This document shows positions 49,000 to 63,129 of a DNA stretch of 64,000 nucleotides, one piece after another. Positions within the stretch are counted from its first letter, which is position 1. Every line of letters starts with the position of its first letter. The notes below the pieces were generated by a model, which was not told the DNA's origin, did no database searches, and was given only the letters and a program-made list of their open reading frames with translations. This DNA comes from Silurus meridionalis. Taxonomy: Eukaryota; Chordata; Actinopteri; Siluriformes; Siluridae. Position numbers and translations under genes: made by a program. Where the stretch lies: positions 3,972,389 to 4,036,388 of the forward strand of contig NC_060896.1 of NCBI RefSeq assembly GCF_014805685.1. The letters run 5' to 3'.

Positions 49000-50278
49000 T
49001 CAAAACATCTGAAATACCAAGCCTGTTAAAGATAAGACTGTAAGTCAGAGTTGAGGGTGAAGGAGTCAGAGTTGATTGTGAAGGAGTCACGGTTAGGGGT
49101 GATGGAATCCGAGTTCAGTGTGAAGGAATTAGAGATGGGGTGATGGAATTGGAATTCAGGGTAAAAGGAGTCACAGTTGGGGTGATGAAGTTTGTGTGTT
49201 GTAAGTCAAAGAAGTCATATTCAGGGTATTCAAGTCTGAGATGTAGGTGTTGAACTGAGTGTGTAGGACCCAAAGTTGGGGTGTAACAGTAATAGGGTTC
49301 AGGAATACAGGTTATGTTATAGGAGTCTGAGTTGAATGTATTGCAGTCACAGTTGAGGATGATGGATTTATAGTTGAGGATGATGAAGTCAGAGTTGGGG
49401 ACGATGGAGTTATAGTTGAGGATGATGAAGTTATAGCTGAGAATGATGGAGTTATAGTTAAAGATGATGGAGTTATAGTTGAGGATGATGAAGTTATAGT
49501 TGAGGATGATGGAGTTATAGTTGAAGATGATGAAGTCAAAGTTGGTGATGATGGAGTTATAGTTGAGGATCATGGAGTTATAGCTGAGGATGATGGAGTT
49601 ATAGTTAAGGATGATGAAGTCAGAGTTGGGGAGGATGGAGTTATAGTTGAGGATGATGGAGTTATAGTTGAGGATGATGGAGTTATAGCTGAGAATGATG
49701 GAGTTATAGTTAAAGATGATGGAGTCAGAGTTGGGGACGATGGAGTTATAGTTGAGGATGATGGAGTTATAGTTGAGGATGATGGAGTTATAGTTGAGGA
49801 TAATGGAGTTATAGTTGAGGATGATGGAGTTATAGTTGAGGATGATGGAGTTATAGCTGAGGATGATGGAGTTATAGTTGAGGATGATGGAGTTATAGTT
49901 GAGGATGATGAAGTCAGAGTTGGGGACGATGGAGTTATAGCTGTGGATGATGGAGCTATAGCTGAGGATGATGGAGTCAGAGTTGAGGATGATGAAGCTA
50001 GATTTAGGGTTAAATGAGTCAGAGTTAAGAGTGAATTATTCAGAGGTGAAGATCAAGGGGTCAGGGTTGAGGGTGAAGAAGTAAAAATTGAAGATCAATG
50101 GGTAAGAGTTAGTGGTAATAGAGTCAGAGTTAAGGGTGATGGAGCCTGTGTTATGGTGAAGGAGTCAGAGTCGAAGGCCGAAGAGTCAGAGTTGATGGTG
50201 GAGTCAGAGTTTGAATTGATGGAGTCAAATTTGAAAGAGAATATGTCAGACGTGATGGTGGAGGAATCAGAAATGAGA
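49000..50278. repeat. 21-bp minisatellite with degenerate flanks
   Basis: The core (about 49,360-49,990) repeats gttgaggatgatggagttat + a. The flanks (49,000-49,350 and 49,990-50,275) are looser gagtcagagttga and gggtgaaggagtc phrases. The core reads VEDDGVI on plus and IILNYNS on minus without stops over long stretches, an effect of the repeat length. No gene context. Confidence 0.93.
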
Positions 50279-50280
50279 AC

Positions 50281-50283
<3 letters not shown>

Positions 50284-50349
<66 letters not shown>

Positions 50350-50468
50350 TATGTAGGTTTGCCCCCTCATTATGTGGCCTCTGAACCTGACAGGTACACA
50401 AGAGAGAAGATGATTAGCAGAAACTAAGTTTAAAATAACCTCTTTAGTCAGCAGAAACTCTCTAAAAC

Positions 50469-50513
<45 letters not shown>

Positions 50514-50885
50514 AACACACACAATTGCAGTGTTGCTGTACAGATTTATTTCAGCAGGTCTTTATTAGCGCCTGAGGAAAGTGGTTCGTTCACAATGAGA
50601 CTGTGACTAGCAGCAAAGCACAGATTCTTCTCATCACAGAGCAGCAGCGAGAGGAAAGACAGTCCCTCAGCCTTCCTTCCACTTCAGACGTCTTTGACGT
50701 TACTCCGAGACTGGAACGAGGCCCAATTACAAGATAACGAGTGTTAATTATAGGATGTGCGGCACAAGCCGCCTTTTTATTTCTTCAGCCAGCGGTTTAG
50801 TGGCGATATCACTGTGATCTCTGACTACAAGAACAACACACACATATGCACACAGACACTGGTAAGGGAACACACCCACATTCCA

Positions 50886-50960
<75 letters not shown>
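50284..50960. repeat. (CA)n microsatellites
   Basis: Arrays at 50,284-50,346, 50,470-50,521 (interrupted) and 50,890-50,960. The 50,540-50,830 gap between is unique and holds homeodomain-like taatta cores (about 50,746). Confidence 0.93.
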
Positions 50961-50964
<4 letters not shown>

Positions 50965-51089
50965 CACACTGACGTCTGTGTGGGATTCAAAATATCTTGC
51001 TAGCATGCACTGAAAAGTTCATAAGGTGAAAAGCATTATTCTGGAATTTTTTCAGTCAAGATGATAGCAAAAGTATAGAGGAACATTCA

Positions 51090-52432
<1,343 letters not shown>

Positions 52433-52569
52433 ATGAGCCTAGCAGTGTCTCACATGGAAAGGTAAACTGAAGGGCAACACATCTGCTTCTTAAGAGACAA
52501 ATAACGTGGTACAGTATATTGAGTGTGTGCATGTGTGTTAATTTTGTGTGTGTGTGTGTGTGTGTAGTA

Positions 52570-53735
52570 GATAAGTCATAGTTCTCAAATTGGGATAAAA
52601 AAAACCTGCTAATGATGCACACAAGTCAGGACATGACTGTCACATTCTAGATTAATTTCCTAGAACAGCGGCTCAGACGTAAGCATTTCTATAGCAACAA
52701 ATTCTGCATGCGCTGGTGTGGCAGGCAGATGATTGATGAAATGTAAAAGAAAGGCTGTTTTTTTGCTCTTATAACGTAAAAGGTAACAGAAAGTGACCAA
52801 GGTGGCCACTGACATTAGAGCCAGTTTGTCAAAAAAGTGTGTCAAAAGATCTCATTGGCTGAGACTAGTGCTGAGGACCATCCATCGATAAAATGATTAT
52901 TGTAGACAACAAAGTCCAGCTTTACACTTTAACCAAACCCTCAACTTTTCCAGTTTAAAGAAGGAACCAGAATTCTAAGAAACCAGAAACCAGGAGAGAC
53001 CGGGTGACCATGGGGACATTTGACACTGTCCTTTTACTCAGAGACCCATCTTAAGTCTACTGTGGACTGTTATACACCCTCTATATAAACACACACATGT
53101 CTGCTTAACACACGAGGAAAATATATTTTGGGTTTTCATTGTAAAAAAGTGTTGTTTGTGAGGACCGGGTGACTCTGAGGACATTTGAAATTGTCCCCTC
53201 ATGTGGAGGATCATTGGGATGTTATAAAATATACCATCTCCAGGTTGGACCCTTTGCAGCAGCATTTTTCACACAGGACATTCTGGTGTAATGGATCGCT
53301 TTACAATGTAATTTTGTTTGCATTTGCAATTGCAGCACAGGCTCTGTAAACAAAACTCATTTTGCATTCATTGTATCGAGTAGTGCATCAGATAATGCAA
53401 ATAAAAAATGCGGCACTCCACAGTGAACTTGTTTTGTTCACTTCATGCTGGAGAAAAAACTTCATTCAGTTTTCCCGCCATTTCTTTAGTTAGTTTCAGG
53501 TCACTTTTCAGGTGTTTTCTGAGATCTGGCAACCCTGGCTGTGCTGCTGTGCAAGGAAGTGAATTTAATTGTTGTGTTTAATTTGCCTAGATATAAAAAG
53601 TTAACACAATGAATATGCTTTTGATAATATTACCTGACACACAACAGAAAAATGGTTGATTAAAGAAGCTGTTCAACAAACCGATTTTATTTCAACAGAC
53701 ATAAACAGCTACGGTAATTTACAGAGTTGAATATA
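52570..53735. other. Intergenic DNA with a degenerate internal repeat
   Basis: gaccgggtgaccatggggac (about 53,000) and gaccgggtgactctgaggac (about 53,163), each followed by atttga and tgtcc, show a 160-bp-scale duplication. Nothing else is recognised. Confidence 0.5.
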
Positions 53736-54122
53736 CACTATATGAAAAAAAGTTTGTGAAGACTTGACTATGTTATTTTTATTTCTTTTCACATATCATT
53801 CCATATTAAGTCCCAGTTTGCAGTTATAGTAACGTCCACTATTCTGGGAAGATGTTCCACCAGATTTTGGAGTGTGCTTGTGGAAATTTGTACTTATTCA
53901 GCTACAGGGTTGCAAACCATGTAAAGAATATCTTCAGGTGGCTGGCTTTGTGCACATGGGTATTGTCATGCTAAAACAAGTTTGGGTCTTCTAGTTCAAG
54001 TGAAAGGAAAATTGCATGCTCCTGTATCCAGAGACAATCGTAATAATTGTGTGCCTCCAACTTTGTGGTAACAATTTTGTAATTATGCCTAGAAAGGTCA
54101 GGTGTCCCAATACTTTTATAGC
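53736..54122 (-). mobile_element. Tc1-derived element, both ends
   Basis: Left end tacactatatgaaaaaaagt. Inside: gggaagatgttccaccagat, ctggctttgtgcacatgggt, attgtcatgctaaaacaagt. Right end ggtgtcccaatacttttata. No intact frame. Confidence 0.8.
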
Positions 54123-54379
54123 ACAATGCTGCTGAATTCTTGAATCCGATTGGTCAGAAGGTGTTGAGTCATCTGCTATAAGGGAAGTACAGTCAGTTGT
54201 TCTGGCTGTAAGAGTCATTGGAAGTCATATGGAACATAGAGTATCATCATATCTTCGCTATAAAGAAGTTTTTATATAATGTGTTAATTTAGACGTATAT
54301 TTATGTGAAATAAATGTTGGCCATGTTGATTAGAGTATTAAAAACTTGAAAAGTATTAATTTAAGGTACATTTGCAACT

Positions 54380-54539
54380 GATAAAGTGTGCGATTAAGTT
54401 GCGATTAATCACGAGTTATCTCATGCCAATCGTATTATTAATCGCGATTTTAAAAAAATTTAATCGATTGACAGAAAGATATATATATATATAAAAAGCA
54501 TTTAATGATTATGCTGATTATGCAAAATGTAAAATAATC

Positions 54540-54586
<47 letters not shown>

Positions 54587-54590
54587 GCAC
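54380..54590. repeat. 'gcgattaatc' element fragment and (AAT)n
   Basis: gttgcgattaatcacgag and ttaatcgcgatttt face each other (54,395-54,455), a fragment resembling a hAT-type MITE. (AAT)n spans 54,544-54,584. Confidence 0.5.
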
Positions 54591-54599
54591 GATTTTGAA

Positions 54600-55800
54600 A
54601 AATTTTAATTAGCCATACTATGAGCTAGAACTTTCTGTAATATTTATGCAATAAAACACTTGGAGGAAATTCTATTTCTGCTTACTGTCCAATAACAAAA
54701 AAATCCTGACATATCTCAGTATATATATATATATTTACATTTTACTCGAAATTACACTTGAAAGACCCTTATATTCATAAGCATAATATCTACCATTGTC
54801 TACTTTGACCTTTGACACAGAGAACATTTGAGATGTTGAGCCTCTTTGCGCCATGTAGGTTGAGATTTTCTGATAACATTGAACATTCATCATACCATTT
54901 TACGTCTACCTGTAACGCAGCACGGAGAACGAACAAAGGAGAAGTTTAAAAAGAGAAGGGAAATCACGCTTCCTTGAAACTCTGTTCTCAGTAATTGTGT
55001 GTGTTATGCTCCATGACATGGAGTGATGGCTGAAACTGAATTGCATGGTGTCTGATTACAAACCGGCAGATCAGGAAAGGCAGGGCATGCTGACATGAGT
55101 CGAATACCATCACCCTACACAGACATCATGCAGTAATACACACCATGGAGCATGGAGTCCACACTGAGGTCGTATAGTGTGAATGAATGGTTTATATAAA
55201 CACAAGCATGTACACTTAATTAAAAGCGATGTGCAGGGGTGAGAAGGAACAATTTTGCAGCAATAAAAGACAAAACAAATGTCTTTAATATACAAATAAA
55301 TGCATTACTGGAAATTGCCTACGATTCGGGTTGCCAGGTTGAGTGTAATTCAGTCAAATCGTGGGCCTTTCAAACAAAAATCAAGGGAGGAGTTTCCTGA
55401 AGATCCCCCTTCAAAGCACAAAATCAGAAATGAAACAAAAGGGAAGGTGTCTGTGGTGCACAAAAACAAGATGTTATACGGCGTATCAGGAAGGAGGAAA
55501 GGAGGATCAATAAAAACGTGTGCGCACCACAGTTGCTTTGTCTTCCATGCAAAGACTAAGAGGAAGAACTTTTTTTGTGCTCCAAACACAAGCCTATGAG
55601 ATGATGTCACTCGTTTTTGCTGATGAAAACGGTGCCGCAGGATGACCTCATGCCTGATGACCGAGGTTGTTTTAGACACACCTGAGGCCTGATGAGATTG
55701 TAAGGAGTGTCTGTGCTCTTTCTTGGTATTACTGATGATTCCTCCTGCATAGATTTCTAGGAAATCTGTCACTGTTGTGAGCATTTTCGGGAATCCCATT
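54600..55800. other. Intergenic DNA with unmatched frames
   Basis: Overlapping frames on both strands (plus 55,300-55,599, minus 55,799-55,350; up to 149 codons) match no family I know and have no splice or promoter context. Confidence 0.4.
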
Positions 55801-58200
55801 GAAGTTTCAGATATTTCTAGGAACCCCTGATAAAGTCGAGGAGTCTCATGGGATTCCTGATGCCTTAATTAACTCCATGCCTCAGTTTGGCTCTGCTTCG
55901 ACCTTCTGCTGCAGCACGTGCTCAGCTTTTCACCTCACCTGATTATTCACACCTGCAGCTTGTTTCCCAGCTCATCATGAAATCCTCAAAACATTCTCAC
56001 AAATATTTAGTCTGCGCTCAGCATTGCACTTAATTGTTTTGTCCTGAAGTCTGTGTTCAATGTGTCTGTTTGTGAATGTTCCTGGTGTTTATTGAGGCTT
56101 TTTTGTTTTGGATTAACCTTTAAGGTCCAGCCTTATGTTTTCTTTTGAAGGCTATCTAATCATGGAGTCCATGTTGATATGATTGAGATACAAATGTGGG
56201 ATACTTTCCTGCTACTTTATTGTCTCCAGATCTGGTGACTGGGTGGCCATTTTGAGATGATTTGAGGTTTGTGATATGGTGCATCATCATGCTGGAGGTA
56301 GCTATTATTAGATGGGTCTTACAGTAATGCATGTGGTCAGTAAAAGGCCTAGTAATTGAAAAAAAATATTCCTCACATCAAGACACCACCACCACCACCA
56401 TTACCACCAACGTCGCCAGCCTGAACTGCTGACAAAAGTAGCCATGGATCCATAATTAGGAGAGGAACCTGATATGATCTTCTGTTGTTGTAGCCCATCT
56501 TCCTATATGTTTTGCATTCTTAGAAGCTTCTCTGGTCAACATGGTTCTAAAGTTAAAGATTATTTTAGCTATTAATTTGAGTAATTAGCTCAATCCAGCC
56601 AGTCTGGTCATTTTGGTCTTTTCATCTTACAAATGTTTCAGGGATTCCTGATTATATGTATGATGTTCCAGGGATTCCAGTTTAGGGCGAGGAGATGTTG
56701 ATTGGAAGTCTAAAACTGTTGTTGGTGTTAAGGAGATTTTCATGATCCCTGATAATGTGAAACATAGAGCATTCTGGGTACTTGAATATTGTTTAGATAA
56801 TTTCCTAATGAAGATTTAGGAGCTCTCAAAGCATATGGAATTCTCATGGAATTCCTGAATAGGGGGTTTCTAGGAATCCTGATTATATTGAGAGAATTTC
56901 TGCAATGTGTGTTTATGTTGAGGGGACCGTTAGGTGATGTAAGTGGCTCTTGATTATGTTTAAGAAAATGCTGAGGGAATTTTGACATCTCAGTTGGTCT
57001 TGAGATTACTGGGCTTCCAAGAAATGTTGAGGATTGTCCTGTGAATATTTCCAGGGTCCTGAATGATGAGTAGATTTTTGGGAATCCTGAGAGTATTTCT
57101 GAAACCTGTGTTTATACTGAGGGGATTGTTAGGTGCTGTTAAAAAAAAGATAATTTTTTTTGATGATGTTTAGGAAACTTCTGAAGGAATTTTCACAGCT
57201 GGTCTGAATTTCTGGGATTCTGAGAGATGCTGAGGATTTTTCTGAGGTTATTGATGAGGTTGTTACTATTTCTGATTATTATATTTTTGGGGATTCTTAA
57301 ATGATATTTAAGAGATTTCTGGCATCCCTGATAAAAACTGAAGAGATTTCTGTAATACCAGGTTATGTCAAAAAATCTTAAGAGTCTTGATTATAGTGAG
57401 GGATTTTGTACATTTCAAAATGATGTTATGGAGTCTTCTGGAATACAGATGATTCCTGATACAGTATTAAAGTAATTTCTGGGATTCTGGATGACACTAA
57501 AAGGATTTCAGGGATACTGAATGACATTAATGGGCTTTCATGGGACCTAAATGATACTAAAGAGATTTTTAGGATCCTAAATGATACTAATGGAGGATAA
57601 GATTCTGGACTTCTGTTCGGAAGGAGTTCAAATCGCCAGCACCAACAGGCTGCGACTGCTGGGCCCTCAACTAAATAGTTGTATAAATGTAATAAATGTG
57701 AATTACTCTCGATAAGATATCTGCCAAATTACATAAATGTAATTATAGTTGAAATTTCAGGGATCCTAAATAGTGGAAAAGGGATTTCAGGGATCCTGAA
57801 TGATCTAAAGGGATTTCAGGGATCCAGAAAGATCTAAAGGGGTTTCAGGGATCCTGATTAATTCAACAAATATTTCTGGGATCCTGTGTGGGGAACAAAG
57901 GGATTTTAGGGCTCTTGAGTAATACTAAAGGGATTTCAGGGATTCTGGATAATTTTAGGCATACATTTTAGGGATCCTTAAAGAGACTCAACAAACTCCT
58001 GCACTAGATCATGCTAAAAGTGTTTCAAGGATCTTGAATGATTCTAAAAGGATTTCAGGATTACAAAGTGACACCTTCAAGTATCCAAGAAAATGATCCT
58101 TGATAATAATGAAAAGGTTTTGGGAATTCCTGATCATCATCATGATGATTTATGATGATGACATTAGGATTTCTGAGGGTTTATTATTATTTTTTCATAT
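55800..58200. repeat. Degenerate 'ggGATTCCTGAT' minisatellite field
   Basis: Phrases such as tttctgggattcctgat, gatttcagggatcctgaatg and ctaaagggatttcaggga recur loosely every 25-60 bp, most regularly at about 57,440-58,060. This indicates an old, diverged tandem array. It is interrupted by a SINE-like repeat at 57,600-57,735. Confidence 0.75.
57600..57735. mobile_element. SINE-like 'ggcccagca' family, copy 5 (inverse)
   Basis: ggagttcaaatcgccagcac, gcgactgctgggccctcaac, cgataagatatctgcc and aaattacataaatgtaa. This is the inverse of copies 1-4 and shows the tail. Confidence 0.7.
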
Positions 58201-58259
58201 ATATTGAAGATCCATGGGAATTCCTGAAGAAGTTATAGAGATTTCAAGAATCTCTGGCT

Positions 58260-59170
58260 AACACTGTCTGTCCACTTTAGTGTTAACTTATTGGTAGCAC
58301 AAAATCCCTGATTGTAAAAGGTAACAGAAGGTAATAGAAGGTAATATGCTCAGATCCATTTTTCTGCTAGTGCAGTGTTTTTATGAACCATTTAGAGGCT
58401 ACAATGGATAGATGGTTAAATATGTCTTCTGATAAGGACATGACCTGGCTGTTATCTTTCTGCTATACACTGAGGAATTTCCATATGGTTCATGGCTCAA
58501 ACTAGAAAAAATATTTCTAGAAATGGGGCATGAACCAGCACTAACGCTGCGATAAAGGGGGTCACAAGAAGCTACTTTTGGACCCTTAAACTATGTTCTT
58601 GCACATTTCTGTGTTTTGCTTGGTCTTTTCTTTATTTCTGAATCACTTTAAAGAAATATATTTGCTTAGATAAAGAAATGTGAATGAATTAAAGTTAAAG
58701 AGTAATCAAAGTAAGGAAGTAAAATGATCTGGAAGTGATCATAAATGTCATCTCTCAAAAGTAATCTGAAGTGCTTGGTGAAGCTCTGACCTGATCTCAT
58801 GTTCCTCATTGTCTTTCTTACCCAGGTGATTTAGGGCATGATTTTATGAGTTCTTTGGAGGCTAAAGGAGACAAAACAAGGAATGTTAACTACGAGGAAA
58901 GTGCCTGCGTAACCTAATGATACTTTACTTTTTCTCTCCTGTCACCAGTCTTCTAAGGTAAAACTCTAATCAGGCTTAGAATTCTAACATATTATAACCA
59001 CAACTTCATCCCAGACACCCCCACCCCCCTCCCCTGAGCCCAACAAGCAATTATTAAAATTTCACATCCAATTTGCCAAAGGGTTTTTTAATAAATGTGA
59101 CAGAATTAATTGAGTAAATTATATGAGGCAGAGATAATAGGAAACTCCTGTTAATGTCAATAATAACCTA
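58260..59170. other. Intergenic DNA, nothing recognised
   Basis: Ordinary AT-rich sequence with no gene or clear repeat. Confidence 0.5.
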
Positions 59171-59173
59171 GTC

Positions 59174-59415
59174 TGAGAAGAGAAGAGAAGAAAGAAGAGA
59201 AGAAAAGAGAAGAAGATCCAGAGGAGGAGAGGAGAAGAAAGAAGAGGAGAAGCAAAGAGAGAAGAAAAGGTCCAGAGAAGAGAAGAGAAGAGAAGAGAGA
59301 GAAGAGGAGAGGAGATCCAATGAAGCAGATGAACGAAAAGCAGTGGAATGAAGAACAGAAGAAATCCAGCGAGAAGTAAAGAGATGAGAGAAGAGAAGAG
59401 AATGAGATCCATGGA
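59174..59415. repeat. Polypurine (GAGAA)n-like tract
   Basis: Almost pure purine on plus (agaagagaagagaag phrases with gatcca interruptions). The minus-strand Leu/Ser-rich frames here are artefacts. Confidence 0.9.
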
Positions 59416-59656
59416 AGAGAAGGAAATTAGAGGTTTTCCCTGAGTCATTGTTTACTTTCAGGATTATTCGATATTTCCTTCGTCTGTCAACCCTCACTGC
59501 AACACTCATTGACTCACTCACACACACATTTTCTCACTCTTTCTCTCTTACATCCTGTGTGTAACCATAGATATATTGCCTCTAGCCATTAAAGATGGAA
59601 TTGGACATATGATGACACTGAAGAGGAGGGTGAGGAAGGCAAAGACCTGCATATTA

Positions 59657-60120
<464 letters not shown>

Positions 60121-60235
60121 CATGCAGGGGGGCAGTTATTCACCCTGAGGACAATAGTGCCTGCCATCGAACAGCACCCCACAACTCTGCATCTGCATGG
60201 CATTATACACACTCAATTCAGTTCCCACTGCTACA

Positions 60236-60238
<3 letters not shown>

Positions 60239-60297
<59 letters not shown>

Positions 60298-60396
60298 AAC
60301 ACTCTGTCAGTCATTCTCACACACTCAGTTAGTCTGTAGCCAGGATTATAACAAAGGCTACAGTCACAGTGTTGTCATGTGAGGCTTTGTACAGAC

Positions 60397-60444
<48 letters not shown>

Positions 60445-60778
60445 AACACAACTAACTGCCGAAAAACATTCTCTGTATGTGTATCAGTTTCCTGGGGGCA
60501 TAACAGAAGCAAATCTTATCAGCTACACAACAACAACAACAAAAGCATACAGCAAGCGCACAGGACAACACAACAACAACATAAAGCATGGAACACAACA
60601 TGATCAACATACTGCAAGCCACACAAAAGAGCAAAACAACTGATATGTCAATCAACACAATAGAACAAAAACACAACACAACACTACACTGCAGACTGAC
60701 ACAGGATTAGATTAAAAACACAATTTAAACACAAAAAACAATGACACACTTTAAACAAAATAAAAATGTCCAAAAGAA

Positions 60779-60827
<49 letters not shown>

Positions 60828-60897
60828 ACACAAAACAACAAAACCTTTAGCAACACACAAGACATGACACATGACCACAGAGCAGAGTTAAAACAAC

Positions 60898-60953
<56 letters not shown>

Positions 60954-61063
60954 CTGCATACAACATGAGAGACCACACACACAACCTGTACAACACACAC
61001 CCAACCCCAAACCCAACATCACAGCTCACACTAAATTCACCCTGAAGGAATGTGCAGCTGAAT

Positions 61064-61127
<64 letters not shown>
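60239..61127. repeat. Cluster of (CA)n / (GT)n microsatellites
   Basis: CA spans 60,239-60,295, 60,400-60,441, about 60,793-60,833 and 60,901-60,950. GT spans 61,068-61,127. The whole 60.5-61.0 kb stretch is A/C-rich (caacaacaa and aacacaaca phrases). Confidence 0.93.
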
Positions 61128-61131
<4 letters not shown>

Positions 61132-61249
61132 GTGGTGTCTTGCCAAAACAAACCCATAACACTAATAAATGTGTTGAGTGGATTCCAACTACAGAATGAG
61201 TTAAATTCTACCTCGATACTACACAACTTTACAGAGGAAGTGTTTAGAG

Positions 61250-61875
61250 ACGATAGTGTTTAAAAGTAGTTTTAAGAGAAAGTGTATAGACACAGTGTTT
61301 AGAGGCAGTATTTAAAGGCAGTGTCGTTTAAGGCAGTGTTCATAAGCAGCCGTGCAGAGGCAGCATTTTAAAGCAGTGTTTAGAGACAGTAGTGTTTAAA
61401 GACAGTGTTTTAAAGCAGTTTTATAAGTATTGGAGTTTAAAGGCAGTGTTTAGAGGCAGTAGTTATTAAAGGCAGTGTTTAGAGGCAGTAGTTATTAAAA
61501 TCAGTGTTTTGAGACAGCAGTTTAGAGTCAGTGTTTAAAGGTGGTGTTTAAAATCATTTTTCATAGGTATTGGAGTTTAAAGGCAGTAGTTTTTCAAGGC
61601 AGTCTTTAGAGGCAGTACTTTTTTAAAGGCAGTGTTTAGTAGAATTGTTTTAAAGGCAGTGTTTAAAAGCAGTTTGTATAAGTATTGGAGTTGAAAGGGA
61701 GTGTTTGAAGGTGGTGTTTAAAAGCAGCTTCTCTAGGTATTGGAGTTTAAAGGCAGTAGTTTTTCAAGGCAGTGTTTAGAGGCAGTATTGCTTAAAGGCA
61801 GTGATTAGAGACAGCTGTTTAGAGGCAGTGTTTAAATGTGGGGTTCAAGAGGCAGTGTTTAGAGACAGTGGTTAG
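61250..61875. repeat. Degenerate 'gtttagaggcagt' minisatellite, left block
   Basis: gtttaaaggcagt, gtttagaggcagt and ttagagacagt recur irregularly. This is the same family as the block at 63,130. Confidence 0.88.
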
Positions 61876-62011
61876 CTCATATGTTGAAGATGACATCATC
61901 ATCGCACTATGACATCACTCATGCAGGTGACTCTGCTGTAGATGAGCGATTGGTGAATGACGTGAACGAATGACAGGTTTGTGCTTTTGTTACCTTCTGT
62001 TATGAAGATAA

Positions 62012-62012
<1 letters not shown>

Positions 62013-62066
<54 letters not shown>
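62013..62066. repeat. (GT)n microsatellite
   Basis: About 27 GT units. Confidence 0.95.
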
Positions 62067-62069
<3 letters not shown>

Positions 62070-63125
62070 AAACAAAACGGTCTTTTGTACAAGGGTCCTC
62101 CGGAGTTCGTATTGCACCCTCAAGTGATCAAACCCAGCTCGACGTCAGAGGAATGGAATCATGGAGTCAGATCGGAGAGAAGAAACAGCAGTGAAGGAGC
62201 TACACACACACTATTTCTCTTTTTTGTATTCAATTATTTTAAATAAAACATATAGACTTTGAACAATATCTTTAAAAACATTTTATAAATTAAATAGTAT
62301 TTTTCTGCACTGCCCTTTTTTCACGATTAATTGTGTTTCGCTGATCACATGCATAATATTTGTCATTACTTTTTTATTATTATTTTTTAAATAAAAGCAT
62401 TTTCTTTTACTTTTCTAATTTTAACCTTTTATTTTGCTTATTAAACATGTTTATAAAACTTTTTTGCATTTTTTTTTTAAAGGTTGATTTTTTATAAAAC
62501 ATTATAGTTTGCTTTTCATTTTTGATTACCAATGAATTAATTGTAATTAATCCTTTTTTTTGCAGAATAATTATTAGTATTGTTTGTTATTTTATTTGTT
62601 TACTTGTATCCTTTTCAGTTCCTCCACATTCTTTTGCTCAAATGAGTTGCTGTCAGCAAAAAAAAAAATTTTGCCAACAAAGTCCTTATTGTCACCCCAA
62701 GATAAATAAATAATGAATTAAATAAAAGTACGAAAGAGCAGAGTGGTGGTTCTTTGTGGCAGTCATGTGCTTTAGTTTCCGCCAAGCTTTTAAAAAAAAA
62801 TCTTTTGTGCTTTGCCAACTTCCTGTCACGAAAGTGTTCAGCAAAATGATTTCTGCTCATCTGTCCAGATGGCAGCCGCTTTAGACTCAGCGATCCAGTG
62901 TGCTGCTGTGTAAAAGTTGTGTGAATGTTGTGTAAATGTTGTGTAAAGATTGTATGAATGTTGTGTGACTGATTTATGCGCTCTGACTAAATGATGTCAT
63001 TTTTACTTCTGCTTTTTAAAGCTGCGATTTCTGTAACGATAAGTGGAACGAAAGATCAACGAACTTTTACTTCCTGCCAACAACTGAGAGCAGGGCGAGG
63101 TGAAAATCATCTGAACGGGAGGAAA
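62070..63125. other. Unique AT-rich DNA between repeat blocks
   Basis: Very T-rich from 62,230 to 62,600. 62,880-62,970 has tgtgtaaatgttg phrases. No gene is seen. Confidence 0.5.
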
Positions 63126-63129
63126 CTTC

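Noticed and set aside
55300..55799. Overlapping frames of 99 and 149 codons
   Set aside because: No similarity to any family I know and no splice or promoter support. Two overlapping opposite frames of this length can occur by chance.
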